DNA from: Algoriphagus terrigena DSM 22685
Lineage (GTDB): Bacteria > Bacteroidota > Bacteroidia > Cytophagales > Cyclobacteriaceae
Direction: 5' to 3'
Length of the DNA stretch: 64,000 bases
NCBI RefSeq assembly: GCF_000429445.1
Contig: NZ_AUBW01000010.1
Span: 62,001 to 126,000 of the forward strand
The position numbers and the translations under genes were made by a program. A model generated the notes under the pieces. The model saw only the letters and a program-made list of their open reading frames with translations. It was not told the origin of the DNA and made no database searches. Shown here piece after piece: positions 41,395 through 50,575 of this stretch. Within the stretch, counting starts at the first letter, position 1; every line of letters starts with the position of its first letter.

Positions 41395-43554
41395 TTAGTC
41401 GGGGTGCTCGACATACCGCTCGAAGAATTCCACGATCCTGCCAATCCTGTCCAAGCGTCTGTGTATGGCTCCTGATCGTGAAAGTTCGTGACCTTCTTCC
41501 GGATAGCGGATATACTCAACCGGCTTGCCAAGGATTTTCAAACTTTTGTAAAGCAACTCAGACTGACGAACTCCGGTCCGGAGGTCATTGTCTCCGTGAA
41601 AGATCATCAGGGGAGTCTGGATATTTTGCACGTAGGTCTGAGGACTGTTGTAATCCAGGATTTCTTTTGCGCCTTCTTCCCACGGATAACCGAAGTAGTT
41701 TGGCACCAGTCTCCAGGCATTTCCTTCGCCCATGAAGAACGTCAGCTCATACACGCCACGCTGTGTCAAAGCAGCTTTGAAGCGGTGATCATGTCCGACA
41801 ATCCAAGCTGTCAAGTACCCTGCGTAAGAGCCGCCGGTAAGAACCAGTTGATCCTTGTCAATCCAGCTATAGCCTTCTACAGCCTTGTCCAAGGCAGTCA
41901 ATACATCTTTGGCCGGACCGTCGCCCCAGTCCTGGTAGTTGCCTCTTTGGAAGTCTTTGCCATATCCCCCACTACCGCGCGGATTGGCATAGACGATACC
42001 ATATCCCCTGCCGGCCAGCACCTGAAACTCATGCCACATGCTCCCCTCGCCTGGCCCCCACATGGCGGTTGGCCCGCCGTGCATCTCGAGAAGTGTAGGA
42101 TATTTCGTACCTGATTTCATTCCAAACGGAGGCATCACCCAATAGTCTACCGTAAATCCATCCTGCTGAAAATGATGCGCTTCCGGCTGCGAAACCCAAC
42201 GCTCAGCCAGCCAAGCGGTATTAAAACCTGTAAGAATTTGCTCGCTTTTTCCTTGGATATCGGACTTATAGAGTTCACTTGGGTTGGCCACTTTCGTCAG
42301 TGCATACACCAACTGATTGCCATGAATATCAAAACTTCCTACTCCGACAGGACCGGTGATCACAGGAGTGACCTTTCCGCTGGTAGCTTCTGCAGCATAC
42401 AGGGTCACTCCACCCTGATTTGCTCCGGAGAAATAAATCATCTTGCTGTCGTCCGACCATTTTGCCCCGTCAAGCCTTCTATCCAGCGATTCGGTCAGCC
42501 ACTTCAAGCCAGAGCCGTCGACGTTGACTGTACCAATCAGGCTTTGGTTGAAAGCACGATCCTCCGTATTCTGGCCCGAAATCATAATCAGTTTACCGTC
42601 GGGAGAAAAAGCAGCTTCTCCGAACCGATAATTTTCTTTGGTCAAAAAGACAGAAACCGATTTGTCTGCAAGCGTGATTTTGTAGATATCTGAGTTCAAT
42701 TCCCAGGTAAGATCTGGGTGCTCCTCGCTCTTCACACTGCTGGTGAGGATATACGATCCATCCGGCGACCAAGCACCGCTGCCAAAGTTTTGATAACCCG
42801 ACGTCAGCACTTGCGATTCTTTGGTTTTTAGATCAAATACCCCCAGATGTCTGAAGCTAATATCTGTGGAAAGGCCCCGCTCGCCTAGGAAGTTAAGACG
42901 GTCGATGACTCTTGGGTCGTTTTTGGAAGCGTTTTTGGCAAGCCAGGCCCGCAATTCCTCCACACTTCCATCCATGTCCGTTTTTACGGTTTCTTTGGCT
43001 TTGCCTGCCTTGATTGCCTCGTAGTTGGGCTCATCGCCATAAGTCCTGCCCGGTCGCGGATTCGCCCAGGTGGGATTCCCTTCCATTTCTCCGAGTGGCA
43101 CGGAAAAAGAGAAAAGGATCTTTGAGCCATCGGGTGACCAGACGGGCGACGAAGCCCCGCTTTTCTCCGATGTAATGACCTGCGCTTCTCCGCCATCCAG
43201 CGGCAAGATCCAGATTTGGGATTTCCCCTCCCAGCCTTTGACAAAGGCTAGTTTTTTCCCGTCAGGAGAAAGGCTAAAGCTGGAGAGATCATACGTCGGA
43301 CTGTTGAGCACCTTCGTCTGTGAAGGATCTGCCAGATCCATCTGGATCAACTGACTCTTGTAGTCGTATTTGCCATCCTTGTCAGCTTCCATGTAGTTTT
43401 TTACAAAGATCACCTTGCCGTCCGGCGTGATTTCAGGATTAGATACCGTGATGATCTTGGTCAGATCGCTCAGCTGGATGGGTTTTTTCTCCTGGGCCTG
43501 GATCGCTAAGCTCCACAGCAACAGGGTCAACAAAAGTAAATTTCTAAGTTTCAT
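41395..43554 (-). CDS. S9 family prolyl oligopeptidase-type serine peptidase
   Basis: Secreted peptidase of 719 residues. A signal peptide (1-21, AIQAQ) is followed by a WD40-like beta-propeller (about 40-450, repeated PDGK/PDGS turns such as SPDGKKLAFVKG and SPDGSKILFSF), then an alpha/beta-hydrolase domain with Ser576 in GGSYAGY, Asp657 in HGDNDLRT and His689 in PEEGHEL. This is the acylaminoacyl-peptidase/dipeptidyl-peptidase-like branch common in Bacteroidota, working in the periplasm. It is alone on its transcript. Confidence 0.93.
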   Translation of the reverse strand: MKLRNLLLLTLLLWSLAIQAQEKKPIQLSDLTKIITVSNPEITPDGKVIFVKNYMEADKDGKYDYKSQLIQMDLADPSQTKVLNSPTYDLSSFSLSPDGKKLAFVKGWEGKSQIWILPLDGGEAQVITSEKSGASSPVWSPDGSKILFSFSVPLGEMEGNPTWANPRPGRTYGDEPNYEAIKAGKAKETVKTDMDGSVEELRAWLAKNASKNDPRVIDRLNFLGERGLSTDISFRHLGVFDLKTKESQVLTSGYQNFGSGAWSPDGSYILTSSVKSEEHPDLTWELNSDIYKITLADKSVSVFLTKENYRFGEAAFSPDGKLIMISGQNTEDRAFNQSLIGTVNVDGSGLKWLTESLDRRLDGAKWSDDSKMIYFSGANQGGVTLYAAEATSGKVTPVITGPVGVGSFDIHGNQLVYALTKVANPSELYKSDIQGKSEQILTGFNTAWLAERWVSQPEAHHFQQDGFTVDYWVMPPFGMKSGTKYPTLLEMHGGPTAMWGPGEGSMWHEFQVLAGRGYGIVYANPRGSGGYGKDFQRGNYQDWGDGPAKDVLTALDKAVEGYSWIDKDQLVLTGGSYAGYLTAWIVGHDHRFKAALTQRGVYELTFFMGEGNAWRLVPNYFGYPWEEGAKEILDYNSPQTYVQNIQTPLMIFHGDNDLRTGVRQSELLYKSLKILGKPVEYIRYPEEGHELSRSGAIHRRLDRIGRIVEFFERYVEHPD

Positions 43555-43690
43555 AAGGCAAGTTGGTTTTCAAAAGTAGGACAAGTACCTAACCTAAGAA
43601 ATCCCGGTCTCATGGGAAAATAAATCCAGCCTAATCGGAGTGAATATGAGAAAACAGGCAAAAATTTGGGTTTAGCGGAAAGGGGCAATC

Positions 43691-43727
43691 TCAGTGATCA
43701 GAATGCAGTCACGAGGCCGATCACTGA
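43691..43727 (-). terminator. Inverted repeat after the aminotransferase gene
   Basis: TCAGTGATC (43691-43699) and GATCACTGA (43719-43727) pair perfectly over 9 bp around a 19-nt loop, 4 nt past the stop at 43732. There is no T-run, so it may be a 3'-end stabilising stem rather than a true terminator. Confidence 0.4.
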
Positions 43728-43731
43728 TTGA

Positions 43732-45066
43732 TTACTGAACGGTCCCCACCGCCAACTGGGACACCGAGTTCAGGTAGGTTCCAATCGCTTTGCCCAACCT
43801 CCTAAAGGTACTTTTGAACACTTCCTCATTTTCCTCCAAGAGTGTCACGCGGAATCCTCTCAGGTCGGAGCAAAAAGATGAAATCGGCACCACGCAGATC
43901 CGCTCAGCGGCAAGTAAGTAATACACAAATCGCTTATCCAGTGGCATCTCTGAATCATTCAGCCACGAATCCAGCAGCGATTGCAGTTGGGGATCGTCGA
44001 TTGGCAGATGCTGCTCGGGCGAAAGGAGCGCCTCATCAAAGACTATCGTGTTGTAAAATGCACCCTGGGTCGGATTGAATTTGATTCCGGGGATATCTCC
44101 CAAGATTTCCCGCATCCAGTCCGAGCGCTTTCCGATTTGCTCATTGGCTTCAATCCTGTAGGCGTGATATGCCGGATGGCTCATGATTTTTGGGATGGCC
44201 AGTTGAGGCAAAATGGTAGAGCAAACCTCGATCATCTTGGCATTTTCCAAGGTCTGGCAAAGCTTCGCAAATTCCTTGGAAGACTCCCTGTTGTAAAACT
44301 CCATCCAGCCGCAGCGCGATCCTGGCCAAGGAAATTCCTTTGAAATACCTTTCAACGAAATAGCAGGCCGATTGCCGATCACTTCTGACAGAGCGACGGC
44401 CTTGATCCCGTTGTAGGTGATATTCTGATAGATCTCATCCGCGATCAGCAGGAGATTGAACTCCTCTGCAATCTTCACAAAATCCTCCAAAACCTCCTTC
44501 GGATAGACCATGCCGGTCGGATTGTCCGGATTGATGATCAAGATCCCGACGATCGATGGATTGTACTTGACCTTCATATAGAGGTCTTCCATATCCGGAA
44601 GCCACTGATTGTCAGGATCAAGCTTATAGGTGATCGGAGCGGTATTGGCGTGGGCGGCTTCCGCCGAAGAATGGGTAGAATAGGCCGGTGATGGGCCGAT
44701 GATTCTGGCCGTCGGAATCAGGAATTGGTACAGCTTGGCGATGGCATCTCCCAGCCCGTTAAAAAACAAGATATCTTCCGCAGTGATTTGGGTGCCGCCT
44801 TTTTGGTTGTTCAGGCCGGCGAGAAACTTGCGGGTTTCGAGCACGCCTTTGGAATCAGCATAGCCATAGGTCTTGTCCTCTTTGAGCAAATCAGCGATGA
44901 TGGACTTCATCCAGTCAGGCACATGGTTACTCTTCTGGATGGGGTCTCCGATGTTTTCCCAGGTCATAGGATAGCCCAATGCTTCGATCTGACGGGCTTT
45001 TTTTACGATCCCGCGGATTTCATAGCTTAATTCTTCGGCTCCGGGTCTGAGGAGTAGCTGTCTCAT
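43732..45066 (-). CDS. Pyridoxal-phosphate-dependent aminotransferase, class I/II
   Basis: A 444-residue fold-type I aminotransferase. The start is the ATG at 45066 (MRQLLLRPGAEELSYEIRGI); a TTG at 45174 would add 36 residues without family match. Key blocks: NGLGDAIAKLYQF, IGPSPAYSTHSSAEA, GILIINPDNPTGMVYP (Asn-Pro and Asp), LIADEIYQNITYNG (PLP-binding Asp/Tyr) and SLKGISKEFPWPGSRCGWMEF with the Schiff-base Lys and the Arg that binds phosphate. The long central and C-terminal parts resemble the alanine/AlaA-like subgroup, but the amino-acid substrate is not clear. Confidence 0.9.
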   Translation of the reverse strand: MRQLLLRPGAEELSYEIRGIVKKARQIEALGYPMTWENIGDPIQKSNHVPDWMKSIIADLLKEDKTYGYADSKGVLETRKFLAGLNNQKGGTQITAEDILFFNGLGDAIAKLYQFLIPTARIIGPSPAYSTHSSAEAAHANTAPITYKLDPDNQWLPDMEDLYMKVKYNPSIVGILIINPDNPTGMVYPKEVLEDFVKIAEEFNLLLIADEIYQNITYNGIKAVALSEVIGNRPAISLKGISKEFPWPGSRCGWMEFYNRESSKEFAKLCQTLENAKMIEVCSTILPQLAIPKIMSHPAYHAYRIEANEQIGKRSDWMREILGDIPGIKFNPTQGAFYNTIVFDEALLSPEQHLPIDDPQLQSLLDSWLNDSEMPLDKRFVYYLLAAERICVVPISSFCSDLRGFRVTLLEENEEVFKSTFRRLGKAIGTYLNSVSQLAVGTVQ

Positions 45067-45239
45067 AGATGAATAGGTTTGGAAAAAATTCCGCTGCAAA
45101 GAAACAAAAAAGCCAAAGGAAAGCGCCCTGAGTTTCTGAAAAAATGGAAGATCCTTTGGGCGGAAAAACGGCAAAAACAGGATTTGCCTTGAGTTTTTTA
45201 CAAGACTATTTTTAAACGGCCGAAATTTTAACAGTACGT

Positions 45240-45266
45240 GGATAACATTATCCGCAACAATGTTGC
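45240..45266. promoter_or_regulatory. Two adjacent palindromes upstream of the thioredoxin-reductase-like gene
   Basis: GGATAA-CA-TTATCC (45240-45253) is followed directly by GCAACA-A-TGTTGC (45254-45266). Both are perfect inverted repeats. The second overlaps the TTG (45263-45265) that sits 20 nt before the candidate -7 box at 45286, so a bound regulator would block RNA polymerase. The gene's redox role makes an Rrf2- or OxyR-like factor plausible, but the regulator is unknown. Confidence 0.55.
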
Positions 45267-45293
45267 GTATTTATCCCGGGTTTTCTACCTTTA
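45263..45293 (+). promoter_or_regulatory. Candidate promoter of the thioredoxin-reductase-like gene
   Basis: TTG at 45263-45265, a 20-nt spacer, then TACCTTTA at 45286-45293 (TAnnTTTG with the last base changed). The leader to the ATG at 45312 is short. Spacing equals that of the rpsT promoter. Confidence 0.5.
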
Positions 45294-45311
45294 TTTTTTA
45301 AAAGATTAAAG

Positions 45312-46217
45312 ATGGACCAGCGCAAATTTGACGTAATCATCATCGGTGGAAGCTATGCAGGACTTTCGGCAGCCATGGCCTTGGGGCGGTCCCTGCGGCG
45401 AGTTTTGGTCATCGACGCGGGAAAACCCTGCAACCGACAGACGCCTCATTCGCATAACTTTCTCACTCAAGACGGGAAGACTCCGTCCGAAATAGCTGTC
45501 ATCGCCAGAGAGCAAGTTGAGAAGTACGACACTGTGAGTTTCCTTTCGGATTATGCAGTCCAAGGCCGAAAAACCGATCAGGGCTTTGAGATCAGCACGG
45601 AGAAGGGAGAAGTCTTCGAAGGGACAAAGCTCATCTTCGCCACCGGAGTCAAGGACCTCATGCCTCCTATTCCCGGCTTTGTCGAGTGCTGGGGCATTTC
45701 GGTGATCCACTGCCCCTATTGCCATGGCTACGAAGTCAGAGGTGAAAGAACCGGAGTTTTGGCAAATGGGGAGTTCGCCTTTGAATACGCCAAGATGATC
45801 ACCAACTGGACGAAGGATCTGACGCTTTTCACTCAGGGTGAATCAAGCTTGGCCAAAGAACAGGCGGAGAAATTGATGGCCAAAGGCGTGAAAATCATCA
45901 AGTCCAAGATCGCCCAAATAGAACATGCAGACGGGAAACTCACTCAGGTTCATCTCGAAGACGGCTCCAAGGTCCCCTTAGCTGCGCTCTATGCAAAAAC
46001 TGATTTCGTCCAAAGTTCTGACATTCCCCTGGCTCTTGGCTGCACCATTGCCAAAAACGGATATTTGGAAGTCGATTTTGTACAAAAGACCAATATACCC
46101 GGCGTATTTGCATGCGGTGACAGCACCAATATGTTTCGGACCGTCTCCTACGCGGTATCGGCAGGTACGATGGCCGGTGCAGCGTGCAACAAGGAACTGA
46201 TCGACGAAGAGTTTTGA
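45312..46217 (+). CDS. Thioredoxin-reductase-like NAD(P)/FAD-dependent oxidoreductase
   Basis: A 301-residue flavoprotein. The FAD-binding GGSYAGLSAAMAL (12-24) replaces the usual GxGxxG with GGSYAG, as in many of these shorter homologues. The redox-active CPYC (134-137, in HCPYCHGYEVRGE) matches TrxR. The NADPH Rossmann motif that should follow is weak (TGVLANGEFAFEYA). It ends with FACGDSTNMFRTVSYAVSAG, the FAD-flavin contact. Of the low-molecular-weight type, it may reduce a thioredoxin-like partner or a small disulfide. It is regulated by a double palindrome upstream. Confidence 0.88.
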   Translation: MDQRKFDVIIIGGSYAGLSAAMALGRSLRRVLVIDAGKPCNRQTPHSHNFLTQDGKTPSEIAVIAREQVEKYDTVSFLSDYAVQGRKTDQGFEISTEKGEVFEGTKLIFATGVKDLMPPIPGFVECWGISVIHCPYCHGYEVRGERTGVLANGEFAFEYAKMITNWTKDLTLFTQGESSLAKEQAEKLMAKGVKIIKSKIAQIEHADGKLTQVHLEDGSKVPLAALYAKTDFVQSSDIPLALGCTIAKNGYLEVDFVQKTNIPGVFACGDSTNMFRTVSYAVSAGTMAGAACNKELIDEEF

Positions 46218-46291
46218 ATTTCCCTCCCAGGAGTGTGCCAATGTAACTTCTCAATACCCAAACATCTCTATTTAGAGACTGGTATCTATCG

Positions 46292-46330
46292 AAAAACCCC
46301 TGAGATCTCTGCGATTTTTCAGGGGTTTTT
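46292..46330. terminator. Bidirectional terminator between the thioredoxin-reductase-like gene and ettA
   Basis: AAAAACCCCTGA (46292-46303) and TCAGGGGTTTTT (46319-46330) pair over 12 bp with a 15-nt loop, flanked by A and T runs. The neighbouring genes converge. Confidence 0.8.
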
Positions 46331-46407
46331 CAAATTTAGATTTCTATAAAAGCTTACGCCTTGAGAAGAAACTTATCCGTTGGGAATGACATCTCAGGGT
46401 TTTTTGA

Positions 46408-48087
46408 TCATTTCAGATTCTTATACCGGATCCTTTTCGGCGTCACATCGCCCAAGCGTTTCTTTTTGTTTTCCTCGTAGTCGGAGAAGTTGCCTTCAAA
46501 CCAAACCACCTGAGAATCGCCCTCAAAGGCGAGGATATGAGTACAAATCCTGTCCAAGAACCAACGGTCGTGGGAGATGACTACTGCACAGCCGCCAAAG
46601 TTCTCCAGCGCTTCTTCCAAAGCACGAAGGGTGTTGATGTCCAAGTCGTTGGTCGGTTCATCCATCAGCAGCAAGTTGCCGCCTTCTTTGAGCATCATGG
46701 CCAAGTGAACGCGGTTACGCTCCCCGCCGGATAGCACGCCGACTTTTTTCTCCTGATCCGCTCCCGCAAAGTTGAATTTGGAAACATACGCTCTCGCATT
46801 TACCTCCTTATTCCCCAATTTCATCAGTTCGTTGCCGTCTGAGATGATCTGGTAGACCGTCTTGTTCGGGTCGAGTCCGCCGTGCTCCTGATCCACGTAG
46901 GATAGCTGCACAGTCTCGCCCACTTCGAAATTGCCGGAATCGGGCTTTTCCTGTCCCGTGATTAGTTTGAACAGCGTGGACTTACCGGCACCGTTTGGCC
47001 CGATGATCCCGACGATTCCGCCTTGGGGAAGCGAGAAGCTGAGGTTTTCAAACAGCAACTTGTCGCCGTATGCTTTGGATACGCCATTTACTTCGATGAC
47101 TTTGGCACCCAATCGCGGTCCGGGAGGGATGAAGAGTTCGAGTTTGGCTTCTTTCTCTTTCGCCTCTTCGCCGACCAGCTTGTCGTAGGCACTCAGACGA
47201 GCCTTTCCTTTGGATTGACGGGCTTTTGGAGACATGCGAATCCACTCGAGTTCGCGCTCCAGAGTCTTCTGACGTTTTGATTCGGTCTTTTCCTCCTGCT
47301 TCAGACGGCTTTGTTTTTGATCCAACCAGGAAGAATAGTTTCCTTTCCATGGAATCCCTTCGCCCCGGTCCAGTTCCAGGATCCATCCGGCTACGTTGTC
47401 AAGAAAGTATCTGTCGTGAGTCACGGCGATGACCGTGCCCTTGTAGTTTTGCAAGTGTTGCTCCAGCCAATGCACGGACTCGGCATCGAGGTGGTTGGTA
47501 GGTTCATCCAGGAGTAGCACGTCCGGCTCTTGCAGAAGCAGGCGGCAAAGTGCGACGCGTCTTTTTTCCCCTCCGGAAAGGTGCGCGACATTGGCGTCCG
47601 CGGGGGGCAGCCGAAGTGCATCCATGGCTTTGTCCAGCATGACGTCCAGTTCCCAGGCATTCAGCGCATCGAGTTTTTCCTGCACCTCTCCCTGACGAAG
47701 GATCAGCTTATCCATGGCGTTTGGATCTTCCATGATCTCCGGATCCATGAACTTCTCGTTGATTGCATCAAATTCCCGGAGCAGATTCACGGTATCGGCG
47801 ACAGCCTCTTCCACGACTTCCTTGACAGTTTTGGTTGGGTCGAGCTTGGGCTCCTGCTCGAGCATGCCGACGGTGTAGCCCGGAGACCAGACCACTTCTC
47901 CCAAAAACTCTTTGTCCAATCCGGCAATAATTTTCAGCAAAGAGGATTTTCCGGAGCCGTTGAGACCCAAAACGCCGATTTTGGCGCCATAAAAAAACGA
48001 GAGATAGATATCCTTGAGAACTTTCTTTTGCGGGGGGTAAATTTTTGAAACCCCGGCCATGGAAAAGATGATTTTTTCTGCACTCAT
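46408..48087 (-). CDS. ettA: Energy-dependent translational throttle protein, ABC-F family
   Basis: Soluble ABC-F ATPase acting on the ribosomal E site, controlling the first translation steps by ADP/ATP ratio. It has 559 residues. First ABC domain: GLNGSGKSSLLK (Walker A), LSGGEKRRVALCRLLLQ (signature), LLLDEPTNHLDAESVHWLE (Walker B). A linker and arm follow, then the second domain: GPNGAGKSTLFK, LSGGERNRVHLAMMLK and LLMDEPTNDLDINTL. Start MSAEKIIFSMAGVSKIY and overall length match EttA. Single-gene unit. Confidence 0.95.
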   Translation of the reverse strand: MSAEKIIFSMAGVSKIYPPQKKVLKDIYLSFFYGAKIGVLGLNGSGKSSLLKIIAGLDKEFLGEVVWSPGYTVGMLEQEPKLDPTKTVKEVVEEAVADTVNLLREFDAINEKFMDPEIMEDPNAMDKLILRQGEVQEKLDALNAWELDVMLDKAMDALRLPPADANVAHLSGGEKRRVALCRLLLQEPDVLLLDEPTNHLDAESVHWLEQHLQNYKGTVIAVTHDRYFLDNVAGWILELDRGEGIPWKGNYSSWLDQKQSRLKQEEKTESKRQKTLERELEWIRMSPKARQSKGKARLSAYDKLVGEEAKEKEAKLELFIPPGPRLGAKVIEVNGVSKAYGDKLLFENLSFSLPQGGIVGIIGPNGAGKSTLFKLITGQEKPDSGNFEVGETVQLSYVDQEHGGLDPNKTVYQIISDGNELMKLGNKEVNARAYVSKFNFAGADQEKKVGVLSGGERNRVHLAMMLKEGGNLLLMDEPTNDLDINTLRALEEALENFGGCAVVISHDRWFLDRICTHILAFEGDSQVVWFEGNFSDYEENKKKRLGDVTPKRIRYKNLK

Positions 48088-48218
48088 ACTTGTATTTTAA
48101 TCGTTAGGTATCTGATTGGAGCAAGATGGCAAAAATATACCTTTCTTAGGATAAGTGAGGGCTAAATGATTATTTTGCGGAAAATTGGAGACGACCACCT
48201 ATAACCTATTGTATTGAA

Positions 48219-49469
48219 ATGGAGCATCCTTATGGATATATCAAGGACGGCAAAGTCTATTTGAGGGGGTTTCTCGGGCGAGATGACCGGGAGATCGGAG
48301 AGGTAAAAGAAGACGAAGCCTCCACCATCAGCTATTTTGAGGCCCGTTTTGAGCAAATCAAAGATAAAGTAGCCAAGCTAAAATCAGACATCGCGGAAAA
48401 CCAAAACAAGGGTTCCTTTCTGATGAAGCTGATCCATCTCCGCGATTCCCTCTATCAGACTGATGCCTTGGGGGATTTCATCCCGCTGATCGAGACACTC
48501 AATGAGCAAGAGGCCTTTTTGAACGAAATTATACAGGTCAATCGGTCCAAAAACCTTGAAGTCAAGCGAACCCTGATCGTAGAAGCGGAGGGAATGAGAG
48601 ACGATACGGACTGGAAAAATACCGCGGAGTTTTTCAAAGAACTCAAAATGCGCTGGATCAAAACCGGCCCCGTAGAAAAAGAAATCCACGAAGAACTCGA
48701 GCAGGAATTCAACGATTCGATCCAGACTTTCTTCGAAAACAGACGGCATTTCTACGAGGGGATGGCGCTCCAAGCGGAGGAAAATATCAAAGTCTATGAA
48801 GCTTTGGTCGTGCAGGCGAGAGAAGCACATGACTTTCCCGATGCCAAGATGGCCTTTGAGATCAGCAAGCGAATCCAGCGGGAATGGAAAGAAGCAGGAA
48901 AAGTACCCGCGGAAAAGCGTCAGCCACTTTGGGATGAGTTTTCGAAGTTGAACAACCGGATTTTCTCCCGCTATAAGCGCACCCTCAATCCCGGCCCAAC
49001 CATGCATCCACGTGAGGTCTTGCGCAAGATCGAGACGATGGTCGATGAGTTGAAGAAAATGGCCCACCAACCGACGGCCTACGCGGTGACCACCAGAGCC
49101 AAGGCGATTCAGGAAGAGTGGAAGAAACTTCCCGCTCACAAGCCTAAAGAAGCCAATCTCCCGGCGAGATCGTATCAGTTTTTCATGGACATTATCTTCG
49201 AAAAAGCCTTCCTGGAAAAACTGGCCTACGGCAAATTCCCGGGGTATGACACGATGCCCATCGAGGAGCAAAACCAGATTAAATCCGGCATTCTCAAGGA
49301 CTTACTTCACCGGGATCAAAGCGAGCTGGACACCATGCAAAACAATTCGGATAACTTCCGCGTGCAGACTCCTGATTTTGAAATGATGATGCGAAAAAAG
49401 TTATCAGGGCTCAAGCGAAAAGTAGACGTAAAAAACTATATTTTGAAGCAACTTTCTCCTCGAATATGA
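48219..49469 (+). CDS. DUF349 domain protein
   Basis: A 416-residue cytoplasmic, mostly helical protein. At least two DUF349 repeats are visible, with the pattern Wx5(F/L)xELxxRW...TG and W-K-x-A-G-K-V-P...LWDEFSKLN (for example TAEFFKELKMRWIKTGPVEK and REWKEAGKVPAEKRQPLWDE). The N-terminal portion holds coiled coil (ARFEQIKDKVAKLKSDI). Proteins of this type are found across Bacteroidota; a role is not established. The gene runs divergently from ettA and is followed by the DUF2795 gene on the same strand. Confidence 0.85.
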   Translation: MEHPYGYIKDGKVYLRGFLGRDDREIGEVKEDEASTISYFEARFEQIKDKVAKLKSDIAENQNKGSFLMKLIHLRDSLYQTDALGDFIPLIETLNEQEAFLNEIIQVNRSKNLEVKRTLIVEAEGMRDDTDWKNTAEFFKELKMRWIKTGPVEKEIHEELEQEFNDSIQTFFENRRHFYEGMALQAEENIKVYEALVVQAREAHDFPDAKMAFEISKRIQREWKEAGKVPAEKRQPLWDEFSKLNNRIFSRYKRTLNPGPTMHPREVLRKIETMVDELKKMAHQPTAYAVTTRAKAIQEEWKKLPAHKPKEANLPARSYQFFMDIIFEKAFLEKLAYGKFPGYDTMPIEEQNQIKSGILKDLLHRDQSELDTMQNNSDNFRVQTPDFEMMMRKKLSGLKRKVDVKNYILKQLSPRI

Positions 49470-49543
49470 GTAGAACCTACTTATCCAAAAATTCACTAAT
49501 CTTGCACCTTTAAAATTCCGCAATTCCTTTTAAAATAAATACT

Positions 49544-49765
49544 ATGTACTGGACACTTGAATTAGCTTCCTATTTGGAGGACGCACCCTGGCCAGCGACC
49601 AAGGATGAGCTTATTGACTACGCTATCCGCTCCGGCGCTCCACTCGAAGTAGTGGAAAATCTCCAAGAGCTCGAAGACGACGGAGAGCCTTACGAGACCA
49701 TCGAGGAGATCTGGCCTGATTATCCTACCAAGGATGATTTCTTCTTCAACGAGGACGAATACTAA
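49544..49765 (+). CDS. DUF2795 domain protein
   Basis: A 73-residue, very acidic cytoplasmic protein: MYWTLELASYLEDAPWPATK, then the helical DUF2795 core LIDYAIRSGAPLEVVENLQE and the tail PTKDDFFFNEDEY. No signal peptide or catalytic pattern. It lies 74 nt after the DUF349 gene, ends at its own terminator and is conserved in Bacteroidota; function unknown. Confidence 0.85.
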   Translation: MYWTLELASYLEDAPWPATKDELIDYAIRSGAPLEVVENLQELEDDGEPYETIEEIWPDYPTKDDFFFNEDEY

Positions 49766-49771
49766 AAAATG

Positions 49772-49795
49772 AAAGTCCCGCCGGTGCGGGACTTT
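49772..49795. terminator. Terminator after the DUF2795 gene
   Basis: AAAGTCCCGC-cggt-GCGGGACTTT, a 10-bp stem with a 4-nt loop and T-tract downstream; it probably also serves the converging lytR-type gene. Confidence 0.85.
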
Positions 49796-49840
49796 TTGGT
49801 TTTCGGGAAATCTTCTAGTGGATTGGGCACTTGACCAGTA

Positions 49841-50575
49841 CTACAACCCCAACACCTGTCGCAGCCTTGCATATCCAGTTTTGCTCACGGGAATCCGCTC
49901 CCCACCTCTTAGCTTGACCAGGTAGGCATCACGCTCGTAGGGTTCGATGCCCGTGATTCCGTTTAGATTGATGATAAAAGAGCGGTGAACCCGCGCAAAC
50001 TTACCGGCATCCAGACTTTCTTCGAGGGTTTTCATCGTCATCTTTTTTAGGTATTTGCCGCCTGAAGTATGGATCGTCACATAGTCGTCCTCTGCTTCAA
50101 AGAAGTTCACCTCCTGGACCGGGATGATCTTGATATCGTTTTTGACCCGCACGACCAGTCGATTGCTTTTCTCAGCCAATAGATTCCGTTCGGAATCCGG
50201 AGCTTCGGCTTTATTTTCGTTCCCCACGCTATCCAGAAACCGATCAATCGCCTGCTTAAATCTCGCTTGTGAAAATGGTTTCAGCAGATAGTCCATCGCT
50301 TTGGCGTCAAAAGCTTTCAGCGCATATTGATCAAAGGCAGTCGTGAAAATCACCGCAGGTGGCTCGTCTAAGAGCTCGAGCATCTCAAAGCCGGTGATCT
50401 TGGGCATCTGTACGTCCAAAAAGATCAGGTCGGGCTTATGCTGCTGGATGGCTTTCATCCCCTGAAATCCATCCTGACAAACCTCCAACACCTGAAATTG
50501 GGCAAAGTCAGCCAAATACTCTTGTACTATTCCGGCCGCCAGTGGCTCATCGTCTATGATAATTGTCCGAATCAT
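49841..50575 (-). CDS. LytTR-family response regulator
   Basis: Two-component response regulator, 244 residues. Receiver domain 1-~118: acidic pair Asp8/Asp9, phospho-acceptor Asp54 (IFLDVQMPK), TTAF switch Thr79 and Lys99 (LLKPF). C-terminal LytTR DNA-binding domain about 140-244 (VVRVKNDIKIIPVQEVNFFE, HRSFIINL, IPVSKTGYARL). The start overlaps the histidine-kinase stop as ATGA, so the pair is translationally coupled. Such pairs act on cell-envelope or transport genes; targets are not visible. Confidence 0.94.
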   Translation of the reverse strand: MIRTIIIDDEPLAAGIVQEYLADFAQFQVLEVCQDGFQGMKAIQQHKPDLIFLDVQMPKITGFEMLELLDEPPAVIFTTAFDQYALKAFDAKAMDYLLKPFSQARFKQAIDRFLDSVGNENKAEAPDSERNLLAEKSNRLVVRVKNDIKIIPVQEVNFFEAEDDYVTIHTSGGKYLKKMTMKTLEESLDAGKFARVHRSFIINLNGITGIEPYERDAYLVKLRGGERIPVSKTGYARLRQVLGL

